A DNA stretch of 64,000 nt from Chitinophagaceae bacterium (GTDB lineage Bacteria; Bacteroidota; Bacteroidia; Chitinophagales; UBA10324), in contig JADJAG010000008.1 in NCBI GenBank assembly GCA_016704325.1, positions 620,001 through 684,000 of the forward strand, in the 5' to 3' direction. The notes under the pieces were generated by a model. The model worked only from the letters and a program-made list of their open reading frames with translations. It ran no database searches and had not been told where the DNA came from. Below are positions 17,746 through 26,490 of the stretch, in pieces. A program made the translations under genes and the position numbers. Each line of letters begins with the position of its first letter. The stretch's first letter is position 1.

Positions 17746-17812
17746 CCATCCAACCATTCAACCAACCAACCATTCAACCATTCAACCATTTAACCATTTA
17801 ACCATTTGAACT
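17746..17812. repeat. Short tandem repeat (AACCATTCAACCATT units)
   Basis: The segment consists of tandem, slightly variable CAACCATT(C/T)/TAACCATT units just downstream of pgk. The same unit type forms the low-complexity part of MITE family 2, so this is likely derived from it. Confidence 0.7.
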
Positions 17813-17860
17813 CAGATACATTAAAAAAGCATTGTTTAATTAGCCACTCAAAATAGTTAC

Positions 17861-19060
17861 CTAAGCATTCATAATGGCCGCCACCCCCGGCAACACTTTT
17901 CCTTCAAAATACTCCAGCATAGCTCCTCCCCCTGTAGATACGTAACTTACTTTATCAGCCAGTTTGAACTTATTAATTGCTGAAACAGAATCGCCGCCGC
18001 CGATTAATGAATAAGCACCTTTTGAAGTCGCTTCTGCAACTGCAAGTGCTATGGCTTTTGTACCTTCCTGGAAGTTGCTGAATTCAAAGACTCCCATTGG
18101 GCCATTCCACAGGATTGTTTTTGAGGATAGGATAACTTTGTTGAAGGCTTCAATCGCTTTTGGGCCGATATCCAATCCCATAAATCCTGAGGTGATACTC
18201 ATGCTTTCGCACATTCCACGATTTGCCTCATTATTGAATGCATCTGCGGTAACAGAATCAACAGGCAATAAGATTTCTACTTTTTTCTCTTCCGCTTTCT
18301 TCAGAAGCTGCAATGCATGTTCCAACCGGTCTTCTTCACATAATGAATTGCCGATATTGCCTCCCATCGCTTTAAAGAAAGTATAGGCCATGCCACCCCC
18401 AATGATAATGTTGTCTGCTTTATCCAGCAGCTGTTCAATTATCAAAATTTTGTCTGATACTTTTGCGCCGCCAATTATTGCTGTAAAAGGTTTTGCAGGT
18501 TTGAGGATGGCCTTATCTGCATTTTCCAGTTCAGCAGCCATCAGGAAGCCAAACATTTTTTTATCGGGAGGAAAAAAATTCGCCACAATGGTAGTGGAGG
18601 CATGCGCACGATGTGCTGTTCCAAAAGCATCGTTTACATATATATCACCAAGGCCTGCCAACTGCTTTGCAAATCCTTCATCACCCTTTTCCTCTTCCGG
18701 GTGAAACCGGAGATTCTCCAATAATAAGACTTCACCGGGTTGCAGGTTACGAGCAACTTCTTCTACGTCCTTACCTATGCAATCAGTAACAAACTTCACC
18801 TCGCGGCCAATAAGCTGAGAGGTAACAGCCACTATATGTTTTAAGGAATACTTGTCTTCCGGTCCGCCTTTAGGCCTGCCAAGATGAGACATTAAAATCA
18901 CGGATCCGCCATCATCGAGAACCTTTTGGATTGTCTTCAAAGCACCGCGAATGCGTGTATCGTCTTTAACAGAAAAATTCTGTTTGTCGAGCGGTACGTT
19001 AAAATCTACCCTGATTAGTGCACGTTGATGGTTGAAATTGTGTGATACAACTGTTTTCAT
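17861..19060 (-). CDS. pgk: Phosphoglycerate kinase
   Basis: The 399-residue enzyme catalyses ATP formation from 1,3-bisphosphoglycerate in glycolysis. Motifs visible: RVDFNVPLDK near the start, DDTRIRGALKTI, SHLGRPKGG, the hinge region, and the nucleotide-binding GGAKVSDKI and WNGPMGVFE. The start is taken at 19060 (MKTVVSHN) rather than at an upstream ATG in frame, because the family begins here and the extra 28 residues would overlap the DUF5615 gene. gapA lies about 1 kb upstream on the same strand, separated by a toxin-antitoxin-like pair. Confidence 0.97.
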   Translation of the reverse strand: MKTVVSHNFNHQRALIRVDFNVPLDKQNFSVKDDTRIRGALKTIQKVLDDGGSVILMSHLGRPKGGPEDKYSLKHIVAVTSQLIGREVKFVTDCIGKDVEEVARNLQPGEVLLLENLRFHPEEEKGDEGFAKQLAGLGDIYVNDAFGTAHRAHASTTIVANFFPPDKKMFGFLMAAELENADKAILKPAKPFTAIIGGAKVSDKILIIEQLLDKADNIIIGGGMAYTFFKAMGGNIGNSLCEEDRLEHALQLLKKAEEKKVEILLPVDSVTADAFNNEANRGMCESMSITSGFMGLDIGPKAIEAFNKVILSSKTILWNGPMGVFEFSNFQEGTKAIALAVAEATSKGAYSLIGGGDSVSAINKFKLADKVSYVSTGGGAMLEYFEGKVLPGVAAIMNA

Positions 19061-19070
19061 TTTTAGAATT

Positions 19071-19424
19071 TTAACCGGCAATTTCAATGAATGATTCGTC
19101 AGCATCAATAAGATAATCATAAGCCTCCCTGAGGCTGATCTCAAGAATACTTTTCAACTTTAGATTACTGGTATTACCGCAGTTAAGTTGAATAACTTGG
19201 GGCGGTGGATTAAAACGCGTTAATAAATTTGCAAAGTCTTCATCCTTAGTCAAAATAATAGCATTATGTCGCTTTGCAATCATGAAGACATCAATGTCCT
19301 CCGTCTGGTGAAAGTTAAGATCATAAAATGATTTAGCAGGAATGCCAATCTGCTTGCTAATCCATATTGCTATTACCGGAGAAATATGCATATCAGTCCA
19401 ACCTTCAATCAGTGGTTCTGGCAT
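19071..19424 (-). CDS. DUF5615 PIN-like protein (toxin-like partner)
   Basis: The 117-residue protein matches DUF5615: DMHISPVIAIWI near residue 11, DIDVFMIAKRHNAIILTKDEDFANLL (residues ~43-68) with acidic residues expected in a PIN-like nuclease fold, and QLNCGNTSNLKLK. DUF5615 proteins are usually coded next to DUF433 proteins, as here (20-base overlap with the upstream gene). A ribonuclease toxin role is proposed for the family and not proven. In 'WTDMHISP' the residue before HISP differs from the more usual Ala. Confidence 0.85.
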   Translation of the reverse strand: MPEPLIEGWTDMHISPVIAIWISKQIGIPAKSFYDLNFHQTEDIDVFMIAKRHNAIILTKDEDFANLLTRFNPPPQVIQLNCGNTSNLKLKSILEISLREAYDYLIDADESFIEIAG

Positions 19425-19641
19425 AAATCACGGGGTGATTAAGCTTCAGCATTGCGTAATAAAGGCATGCTTTTACATCATCAGCCTCTAAAACAGGATG
19501 TTCTTTAAGAATCTGCTCTTTAGTCATCCCATTGGCTAACATTTCCAGAACATCAACCACCCGAAACCGCATTCCCCTGATAATTGGCTTTCCTCCAAAA
19601 ATCCCGGCTTTGCTTGAAATTCGATTTAACAAGTCATCCAT
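19405..19641 (-). CDS. DUF433 protein (antitoxin-like partner)
   Basis: The 78-residue DUF433 protein has GIFGGKPIIRGMRFRVVDVLEML, a small winged-helix-like domain with the GKPxIxGxR(I/F) signature. It is predicted to bind DNA and/or neutralise the DUF5615 partner whose start lies inside its 3' end. The pair sits between pgk and gapA, both conserved glycolytic genes, which suggests a later insertion. Confidence 0.87.
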   Translation of the reverse strand: MDDLLNRISSKAGIFGGKPIIRGMRFRVVDVLEMLANGMTKEQILKEHPVLEADDVKACLYYAMLKLNHPVIYARTTD

Positions 19642-19844
19642 TCTTAAGTTACTTTATGCGAAAGTAAAAAGAAATATTAAGCTGACTAGTTTATTGAATT
19701 GGCCAGGCTACATAACCATCAAACAACTTGTAGATGAAATTAAACCTATAATTAACAGGGTTTAACCCCATAATACAGAGGTGCTTTTCAGAAATCTTTT
19801 AAACTTTCTTCTTTCGGACTTTCTGAAGTTGTGGCAAAGGGATA

Positions 19845-19899
19845 TAAAAATTCCTTCTCAAATGGGGGGATAAATGACCCCCTTTTAAGAAGGAATTTT
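19845..19899 (-). terminator. Terminator downstream of gapA
   Basis: A long hairpin (AAATTCCTTCT...AGAAGGAATTT with an inner GGGGG/CCCCC pairing) is followed on the - strand by TTTTTATA. It is about 140 bases past the gapA stop. The hairpin is near symmetrical and may work in both directions. Confidence 0.75.
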
Positions 19900-20040
19900 A
19901 TTCTATCAAATCTTTCCCATTTGCCTTGATTTTTTAAGAACAGGCACCAATTTGACTAATTAAAAATCAACCTTTTCAATTTCAAATTCAATACGCATGC
20001 TCTTACGAAAGCATTTGCAATGATGCTTGAAGCTATTAAC

Positions 20041-21054
20041 TTATTTGCTGATTAAACCGGCAAAATACTTCACAGTACGCACCAGTTGCGATACATAACT
20101 CATTTCGTTATCATACCAGGAAACTGTTTTTACCAATTGCTTATCGCCAACTGTCATTACTTTGGTTTGTGTTCCATCATAAAGAGATCCAAAGGTGATT
20201 CCGATTACATCAGTACTCACTATTTCATCTTCTGTATAGCCGAATGATTCATTAGCCGCAGTCTTCATGGCAGCATTTACTTCATCCACTGTCACTTTCT
20301 TCTTTAAAATGCTGGTGAGTTCTGTAAGCGAACCCGTGATGGTAGGAACACGTTGCGCATTACCATCCAGTTTGCCTTTCAGTTCAGGAAGCACCAGTCC
20401 GATAGCCTTGGCTGCACCGGTGCTGTTAGGAACGATATTCATAGCAGCAGCACGTGCCCTGCGCAGGTCGCCTTTAGGGTGTGGTGCATCTTGTGTATTC
20501 TGATCGTTGGTATACGCATGGATGGTCGTCATAATGCCGAGTTCAATGCCAAATTGGTCATTAAGCACTTTAGCCATGGGTGCAAGACAATTGGTCGTAC
20601 AGGAAGCACAGGAAATAATGGTTTCTGTTCCATCCAGTATCTGGTGATTTACATTAAACACAATTGTTTTTAAATCGCCGGTGGCAGGTGCGGAAATCAC
20701 GACACGCTTTGCGCCTGCTGTGATGTGCGCTGCAGCTTTGTCTTTATCAGTAAAAAAGCCGGTGCATTCCAGCACTACATCCACATCATGATTCTTCCAT
20801 GGAATTTCAGCCGGATTTTTGTGTGCATAAATTTTTACTTCCTCGCCATTTACCGTAATAGCACTTTCGCCTGCAGAAACACTGGCATCAAACCTTCCCT
20901 GCGCTGAATCATACTTAAGCAGGTGCGCAAGTACTTTAGGACTGGTTAAATCATTGATTGCTACTACCTCGATGCCGTCCATTTGATAGATCTGGCGATA
21001 CACTAGGCGGCCTATGCGGCCGAAACCATTGATGGCTACTTTTACTGTTGACAT
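20041..21054 (-). CDS. gapA: Glyceraldehyde-3-phosphate dehydrogenase, type I
   Basis: The 337-residue enzyme oxidises glyceraldehyde-3-phosphate with NAD+ in the cytoplasm. It carries the Rossmann motif INGFGRIGR at 8-16, the catalytic SCASCTTNCLAPMAK (Cys152), and WYDNEMSY near the end. The start at 21054 (MSTVKVAING) is chosen over an ATG four codons upstream because the family starts with this strand. A -7 element for its promoter lies at 21099-21106. Confidence 0.97.
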   Translation of the reverse strand: MSTVKVAINGFGRIGRLVYRQIYQMDGIEVVAINDLTSPKVLAHLLKYDSAQGRFDASVSAGESAITVNGEEVKIYAHKNPAEIPWKNHDVDVVLECTGFFTDKDKAAAHITAGAKRVVISAPATGDLKTIVFNVNHQILDGTETIISCASCTTNCLAPMAKVLNDQFGIELGIMTTIHAYTNDQNTQDAPHPKGDLRRARAAAMNIVPNSTGAAKAIGLVLPELKGKLDGNAQRVPTITGSLTELTSILKKKVTVDEVNAAMKTAANESFGYTEDEIVSTDVIGITFGSLYDGTQTKVMTVGDKQLVKTVSWYDNEMSYVSQLVRTVKYFAGLISK

Positions 21055-21098
21055 TTGCGGGTACAAATTTTAAGGGTGGAAGAATGAAAATTGAGCCG

Positions 21099-21106
21099 CA
21101 AAGGTA
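21099..21106 (-). promoter_or_regulatory. gapA promoter -7 element
   Basis: On the - strand TACCTTTG matches the Bacteroidota TAnnTTTG element 45 bases upstream of the gapA ATG. Confidence 0.65.
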
Positions 21107-21182
21107 ACGAAAGAAGCGCTCAACAAAAATGAAATGGCAAAATTTTTAAAGACGGTGTAGTTCCAAAAGAGACAAAAAAATC

Positions 21183-21190
21183 TATCTTTG
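21183..21190 (+). promoter_or_regulatory. tRNA-Glu promoter -7 element
   Basis: TATCTTTG matches TAnnTTTG and ends 18 bases before the tRNA 5' end. Confidence 0.7.
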
Positions 21191-21208
21191 CGACCTCAAT
21201 TACGAATC

Positions 21209-21283
21209 GGCGCGTTGGTCAAGGGGTTAAGACGCCTCTCTTTCACGGAGGAATCAGGGGTTCGATTCCCCTACGCGCTACCA
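21209..21283 (+). tRNA. tRNA-Glu (anticodon TTC), CCA encoded
   Basis: The acceptor stem GGCGCGT pairs with ACGCGCT (first pair G-T). The anticodon loop CTTTCAC reads TTC. The T arm is AGGGGTTCGATTCCCCT, and the gene ends with ACCA, so the CCA is encoded. A single tRNA is seen, followed directly by its own terminator. Confidence 0.95.
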
Positions 21284-21291
21284 GGAATGAT

Positions 21292-21332
21292 AATGCCCTT
21301 GCAGGAAAATATCCGGTAAGGGCATTTTCTTT
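21292..21332 (+). terminator. Terminator of tRNA-Glu
   Basis: AATGCCCTT pairs with AAGGGCATT around a ~17-base loop and is followed by TTCTTTT. It lies 9 bases after the tRNA. Confidence 0.8.
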
Positions 21333-21455
21333 TAAACTGCGCTTCCTCCTTTTCAATAATTCTTTGTGCGTTAACTAAGGTACATCATCCGGCATGGGTG
21401 CATACCAAATTGTCGCTGCTCATGACATTATCCTAAAAATAGCCTTCTAAAGCCA

Positions 21456-21532
21456 GCACGCAAAGGACGCAAAGCTCGCAGAGCTGGATTAAGTAATTTT
21501 TTCTTTGCGGGCTTTGCGACCTTTGCGAGAAA
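21456..21532. repeat. CGCAAAG-type intergenic palindrome
   Basis: CACGCAAAGGACGCAAAGC on the left and TTTGCGGGCTTTGCGACC on the right form an imperfect inverted repeat around an AT-rich loop. It is a common type of intergenic repeat in Bacteroidota, similar in style to the interior of the 36908-37371 element. The remaining sequence between 21333 and 21861 shows no gene. Confidence 0.55.
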
Positions 21533-21861
21533 ATCAATCCAATTGAAACATAATCTCTTTGTTAGGTACGGTTCCCTATTACCAAATAGTTAAACAGTAC
21601 TTGCGCGACAATTTGGCATGCACCCTCCGGCATCGTAAACTACCGGTAAAGTACTTTTAATCACTGCCTAGCCTGAATATTTCGGCCAAATCACGGTTAT
21701 TCTTATAAAAACTCCTGTCTTAAAAGGCAAACCATTGCCCACCAGAAATTTTTCTAAAATGTCTAACTGAATTCATATTATCTCCTGCTACTCTGGCTCA
21801 CTTCTCCAATAAGCGGATATTGCCTATTTTTCAGATCGCGATTAAAGGAATTGCATAAAAA

Positions 21862-22072
21862 GTAACTACTCAGCCGAAGGGAAAAATAGCACACGGATGA
21901 CACGGATTTGACTGATCAGCACAGATTAAAAAAATTTTAATTAATGCTCAATACAAGAACTGTTCTGATAAAAGCGAATTGAAAATGATCAGGTAAAAAT
22001 TAAATCCGTAAAAATCCGGCCGATCAGTGTCATCCGTGTTCCATTTTGAATCTTCATCTACTGAGTAGTTAC
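21862..22072. mobile_element. MITE family 3 (211 bp), IS66-like ends
   Basis: The ends are GTAACTACTCAG (21862-21873) and CTGAGTAGTTAC (22061-22072), a perfect 12-bp inverted repeat. The flanks CATAAAAA and CATAAATA form a probable 8-bp target duplication with one mismatch. Ends starting GTAA and an 8-bp duplication are typical of IS66, so an IS66-type transposase may have moved it. The interior contains ACACGGATGACACGGATTT and its inverted counterpart CAGTGTCATCCGTGTT. The element ends 22 bases before the start codon of the debranching-enzyme gene. Confidence 0.85.
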
Positions 22073-22094
22073 CATAAATAAAAATATATATAAA

Positions 22095-24059
22095 ATGGAA
22101 TTAACAAAAGACGCCAACTTCTTGCAGGATTTTGATCAGGCCACAAAGGCTGAATGGCTGGAGACGAATAGTTTGGGTGGCTATGCCAGTTCCACCGTAA
22201 ATGGATGTAATACACGACGCTACCATGGATTGCTGGTGGCAGCAGTTGTTCCCCCAACTGAACGAATGGTGCTGGTGAGCAAATTGGATGAAACAATTGT
22301 TACTTCGGCTGATCGGTTCGAACTTGGCTGCAACGATTATGGGGATGCCATTTCTCCAAAGGGTTATCAATACCTGGTTGATTTCAGAAGAGGCCTTTTT
22401 CCTGAATTTATATATGACACAGGCAGTATCCTGTTCAAGAAAACCATTGGTATGGTACATCATGAAAACACGACCTTTCTTCAATATGAAATCCTGAAAG
22501 CCGAAAGCCCTTTTACCCTTGAATTAACACCTCTTATTGCAGGCAGGAGCTATCATGAACTTATAAAAGAAAACACTTTGCTGAATAGAAATTATGTGTT
22601 TGAAGATGACACCCTTTCACTAATGCCTTATGAGCATATTCCCGAAGTTCATATCAGGCTAGCGGGTGCATCATTTAACGAGGCAGCCTATTGGTACAAC
22701 CATCTTAACTATACTGAAGACCGTGAGCGTGGCCATGATTACCAGGAAGATCTTTTTTCTCCGGGAATATTATTCATACAATTGCAAGAGCGTGATAAAG
22801 TTACAGTGTTCTTGACTACTGAAAATCCTACTGGCAAAAACATCGATACGTTGTTCGAGAATGAATTGCAGCGCAGAAAAGATAGATTCAATAAAAATAA
22901 GAAAAAGGAAGTATTGAATCAACTGCATTTTGCTGCCGATCAGTTCATCGTTGAGCGAGATACAGCACTAAAAACGGTAATTGCCGGGTACCATTGGTTT
23001 ACCGACTGGAGTCGTGATACGATGATCTCTTTACCGGGATTGTGTTTAACAAGGAATCTTTTGGATGATGCTAACAAAATGCTGTTGGCATTTGCAAAAA
23101 ATGTGAGCCAGGGCATGCTACCGAATCGTTTTCTTGATGGAGGACAGCCACCCGAATACAACAACGTGGATGGAACGCTCTGGTATTTCATAGCAATACA
23201 AAAATACCTGGAAGCAGGAGGCAGTGAAAAATTTGTGCTCAGGCAAATTCTTCCTGTCCTGAAAGAGATCATGGAATGGCATTATAAAGGCACCCGTTAC
23301 GGCATCCATGTTACAGAAGACCATTTGCTTTTTGCAGGTGAAGCGGGAGTGCAATTAACGTGGATGGATGCCAGGGTAAACGAATGGGTGGTAACACCAA
23401 GAACAGGAAAAGCAGTAGAGATAAACGCTCTCTGGTATAATGCACACAGGATATTTGCAAGGCTATTAAAACTAAATGGTGATATACAAGAAGCAAAATC
23501 ATTCAAGTTAAAAGCCAGGCAAATCAGGCAACAGTTTCTGAGCATTTTTTGGAATGAAGAACTGGGTTACCTGAATGATGTAATAAATGAAGAGGAAATA
23601 GATTCATCGTTGCGTCCCAACCAACTTTTTGCATTGGGCCTTTGCTTTCCTTTGATAAAAGGAAAACAAGCACGGTCTGTACTGCAAATTGTGCAGGAAA
23701 AATTGCTCACTCCGTATGGCCTCCGCAGTCTCGCTCCGGATGATGCAAATTATAAAGGGACGTATGCAGGCAATATCAAACAACGGGATGGCGCTTATCA
23801 CCAGGGAACTGTGTGGAGCTGGTTAATAGGACCATACATTGATGCACTTTTTAATAACTATAATAAAAAAGCAGCATCAATAATGGCGCAGCAAGCAATT
23901 AAGCCGCTGATTATTCATTTAAATGATGCAGGCATTGGATCAATATCCGAAATTTTTGATGGCGATGCGCCACATGCGCCTCGTGGCTGTATTGCACAAG
24001 CATGGAGTGTTGGTGAAATATTACGGGTAATCCGGCAATACAAACTCAAACACTTTTAA
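22095..24059 (+). CDS. Glycogen debranching enzyme (amylo-alpha-1,6-glucosidase type)
   Basis: The 654-residue protein has an N-terminal GDE_N domain (about 1-270; EWLETNSLGGYASSTVNG near the start, NTRRYHGLLVA) and a C-terminal (alpha/alpha)6 barrel of GH133 type (about 285-650; AGYHWFTDWSRDTMISLPGL, FLDGGQPPEYNNVDGTLWY, GEAGVQLTWMDARV, HQGTVWSWLIGPY). It removes alpha-1,6 branches of glycogen in the cytoplasm. The start is set by the conserved N-terminus. A MITE lies immediately upstream, so the native promoter may have been displaced or may lie within the element. Confidence 0.95.
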   Translation: MELTKDANFLQDFDQATKAEWLETNSLGGYASSTVNGCNTRRYHGLLVAAVVPPTERMVLVSKLDETIVTSADRFELGCNDYGDAISPKGYQYLVDFRRGLFPEFIYDTGSILFKKTIGMVHHENTTFLQYEILKAESPFTLELTPLIAGRSYHELIKENTLLNRNYVFEDDTLSLMPYEHIPEVHIRLAGASFNEAAYWYNHLNYTEDRERGHDYQEDLFSPGILFIQLQERDKVTVFLTTENPTGKNIDTLFENELQRRKDRFNKNKKKEVLNQLHFAADQFIVERDTALKTVIAGYHWFTDWSRDTMISLPGLCLTRNLLDDANKMLLAFAKNVSQGMLPNRFLDGGQPPEYNNVDGTLWYFIAIQKYLEAGGSEKFVLRQILPVLKEIMEWHYKGTRYGIHVTEDHLLFAGEAGVQLTWMDARVNEWVVTPRTGKAVEINALWYNAHRIFARLLKLNGDIQEAKSFKLKARQIRQQFLSIFWNEELGYLNDVINEEEIDSSLRPNQLFALGLCFPLIKGKQARSVLQIVQEKLLTPYGLRSLAPDDANYKGTYAGNIKQRDGAYHQGTVWSWLIGPYIDALFNNYNKKAASIMAQQAIKPLIIHLNDAGIGSISEIFDGDAPHAPRGCIAQAWSVGEILRVIRQYKLKHF

Positions 24060-24160
24060 ATGGAGTTGCTAATGCTTAACTACTTTTAAAAAAGCGCTTT
24101 CACCTGTTGAAAACAATACTTGCCTTAAAAACTTTCAATAGATTCAATTTTGAATATCAT

Positions 24161-26266
24161 TTATTGCTTAATAAATCGCTGAATCATTTTTTCGCTAGCC
24201 ACCTTCACTTCAGCAACATAAAATCCGCCAGGTAATGCTGAAATATCTAGCAATTGTTCTGACCCGCCCTCACCTATAGTCAAGGATTTCATAACCATCC
24301 TGTTACCCATCAAATCATACACTGACAATTCAGCTTGTTGCTCTCTTTCAGATTCAAATTTTAAACTGATCATTGATACAGCCGGACTCGGATACAACTG
24401 GAAGTTCGTACTTACTTCATAAACATTTAACCGTAAGGCTGATGTCAAAAATGTAATCAATGGAGTCCAGTCAGAAACATAGCCATTCACACAATAGCTA
24501 CGCAACCTGAACTCATACGTACTTTCCGGCTTCAGGTTAATTAGTTTCTTACTCGATTTGTCAGTATTCTTCAACTTCCAGTTTTGGGTACCCAACTTTC
24601 TGTATTCAATGTCATAGGCCACGGCATTCTTTACATCATTCCAGTCAATCTTAGCGTCATAAGGAGTAATATTTTTAATGATTACCTGGCTGCTGTTTGG
24701 AATTTCACAAGGCTGCCAGATATAACGGTGAACTCTGTACCCGCGTTGCAAGCCATCATTGAACCTGAACTCCCAGGTAATATTATTGTTGGCATCCACC
24801 TCTGTGTAATTTGGAATTTCAGTAGTTGAATTGATTGTCTTACCCCATGAAATCAATGTATTACCATTATCAAGGCGTTGCACGCTGCCTGATCCTGTTC
24901 CATAAACGTATGCCAATCCAACCTTTGGATGTTCATAATACCAGACTAATGTAGCGGTCTTATTTATTTCATCCAATTGATACTCCTTCGCACTTGACTG
25001 TTGTATCGGAAGACCGACCCCGTTATTAAAAAGGGTTACATTTCCGTTGGCAGTCCTTCTGATATCATGTTGATGACTGAAATTTTGAGGTATGTTGTCG
25101 TTGATAAAAGTAAACTGATTGTTTTCGCCGCCCATGCGCCAGATAATATCACCGGTTTCAAGATTTATCTTTGTGATCTCCGACATGTTTCTGGATGATA
25201 AAAGCAGGTGGCCATCAGCTTCTCTTTCCATAGCATTGCCATGTACAGGATCCACAATTGAACCCGTTAAAGGATCCAGATCTGTTGCATCTGTAATTAA
25301 GAAATGATCCCAGCTTCTCCATTGAAAAATCACTTCCTTATTACTGTTCAATTCCTGAATCACCAACCCTTTTACAAGGGCATCCGGTTTGCCACCCTGA
25401 ACAATCTGGCTCATGTCAACAATTTGTGGGTTGTATGCAAATACAAAAGCATGTCCGTCGGGATACATCACAATATCATGACCGTTTGTCTCCATCTCAT
25501 AACCATTGCCGCATTGAATAGAATCAATCGCCATCAGGTTCGAATCAAGCACAATCCAGCCATTGTATGGATAATTAAAGTAAGTGAGATAACCATTGTA
25601 GTTAATCTTAAAATCATGCCCGCTAATTCCTAAGTCGCATGCCCATATCAGGGTGCCATCGTTTTCGATAATGGTTGGAAATGAATTCGAATCCTTCTTA
25701 TCGTCGGATTGGTTATTATGAAAAATTTGTCCGGGTGCAGGATTGTTGTTGATGACAATCTGGTATCCGGGCAGAGAATCAATACTACATTCTTCCGGTA
25801 ACTTATTTGCGCCATTTGACTGTTGATTATATGGCCATTCATCGGATCTGCTTTCAAGGTACCTGGATTTTTGTTCTGCTGACATTTCATTACTTATCGT
25901 AAATGAAAATGCGAGACCTTCTACCTGACTGCCATCAGCTTTTCTAAGCAATGAATGTAAAACTACCTGAACTGTTTCACCCCATGCAAATGCCACATCG
26001 GGTTGTATGATGAGAATTCTTCCTTCTGCCAACACAGGTTTCCAGCTATGAACACCACTTTGAGATCCGGTAATTTCAAGCAGTTGATTTGAATTAACCG
26101 AAGAAGGATCGAGCAGAGCGCCTGCTCTGAAAATAAGGTTGGTTTCCGGATGGTGATACTTTGAACCCGGCAATGGACTTACGTAACTAAATTGAGCTTG
26201 CGACTGAAAGGTACAAACCGTGAAAAGCAGGAAAATAATAAATTGATACTTGGTTACTTTTTTCAT
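24161..26266 (-). CDS. Secreted arylsulfotransferase-like protein with FN3 and T9SS sorting domain
   Basis: The 701-residue protein has a signal peptide (ends FQSQAQ). An N-terminal Ig-like region of about 110 residues is followed by an arylsulfotransferase (ASST)-type beta-propeller (~165-510; ENDGTLIWACDLGISGHDFKI, HGNAMEREADGHLLLSSRN, NFSHQHDIRRTANGNVTLFNNG). The conserved histidines (GHD, HGN, HQHD) are those of the ASST family. Next are an FN3 domain (~520-612; AVAYDIEYRKLGTQNWKL) and a T9SS type A domain (LYPSPAVSMISL ... GFYVAEVKV). It is probably at the cell surface. The sulfotransferase activity is inferred only from fold. Confidence 0.87.
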   Translation of the reverse strand: MKKVTKYQFIIFLLFTVCTFQSQAQFSYVSPLPGSKYHHPETNLIFRAGALLDPSSVNSNQLLEITGSQSGVHSWKPVLAEGRILIIQPDVAFAWGETVQVVLHSLLRKADGSQVEGLAFSFTISNEMSAEQKSRYLESRSDEWPYNQQSNGANKLPEECSIDSLPGYQIVINNNPAPGQIFHNNQSDDKKDSNSFPTIIENDGTLIWACDLGISGHDFKINYNGYLTYFNYPYNGWIVLDSNLMAIDSIQCGNGYEMETNGHDIVMYPDGHAFVFAYNPQIVDMSQIVQGGKPDALVKGLVIQELNSNKEVIFQWRSWDHFLITDATDLDPLTGSIVDPVHGNAMEREADGHLLLSSRNMSEITKINLETGDIIWRMGGENNQFTFINDNIPQNFSHQHDIRRTANGNVTLFNNGVGLPIQQSSAKEYQLDEINKTATLVWYYEHPKVGLAYVYGTGSGSVQRLDNGNTLISWGKTINSTTEIPNYTEVDANNNITWEFRFNDGLQRGYRVHRYIWQPCEIPNSSQVIIKNITPYDAKIDWNDVKNAVAYDIEYRKLGTQNWKLKNTDKSSKKLINLKPESTYEFRLRSYCVNGYVSDWTPLITFLTSALRLNVYEVSTNFQLYPSPAVSMISLKFESEREQQAELSVYDLMGNRMVMKSLTIGEGGSEQLLDISALPGGFYVAEVKVASEKMIQRFIKQ

Positions 26267-26490
26267 TTTACGATTTTATGTTAGCACAATTGTTGAATTA
26301 ATCTCTGGAATTGATTCTCATAGATTGCCACTCGTGATTTTATATTGAATCATCTTCAGACCTTACTATCAAATGTAGTGTAAATTGATAATTATTTGAA
26401 TTTTTACTTTACTCAATCATTCATTATCCCTGGATCCATGCTTACTAATTTCCATTTTTGTAATTTCAATGATCAGGAATCATTAAATAG

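Noticed and set aside
19061..19144. Longer N-terminus for phosphoglycerate kinase
   Set aside because: It adds residues unlike the family and overlaps the DUF5615 gene; the conserved start is at 19060.
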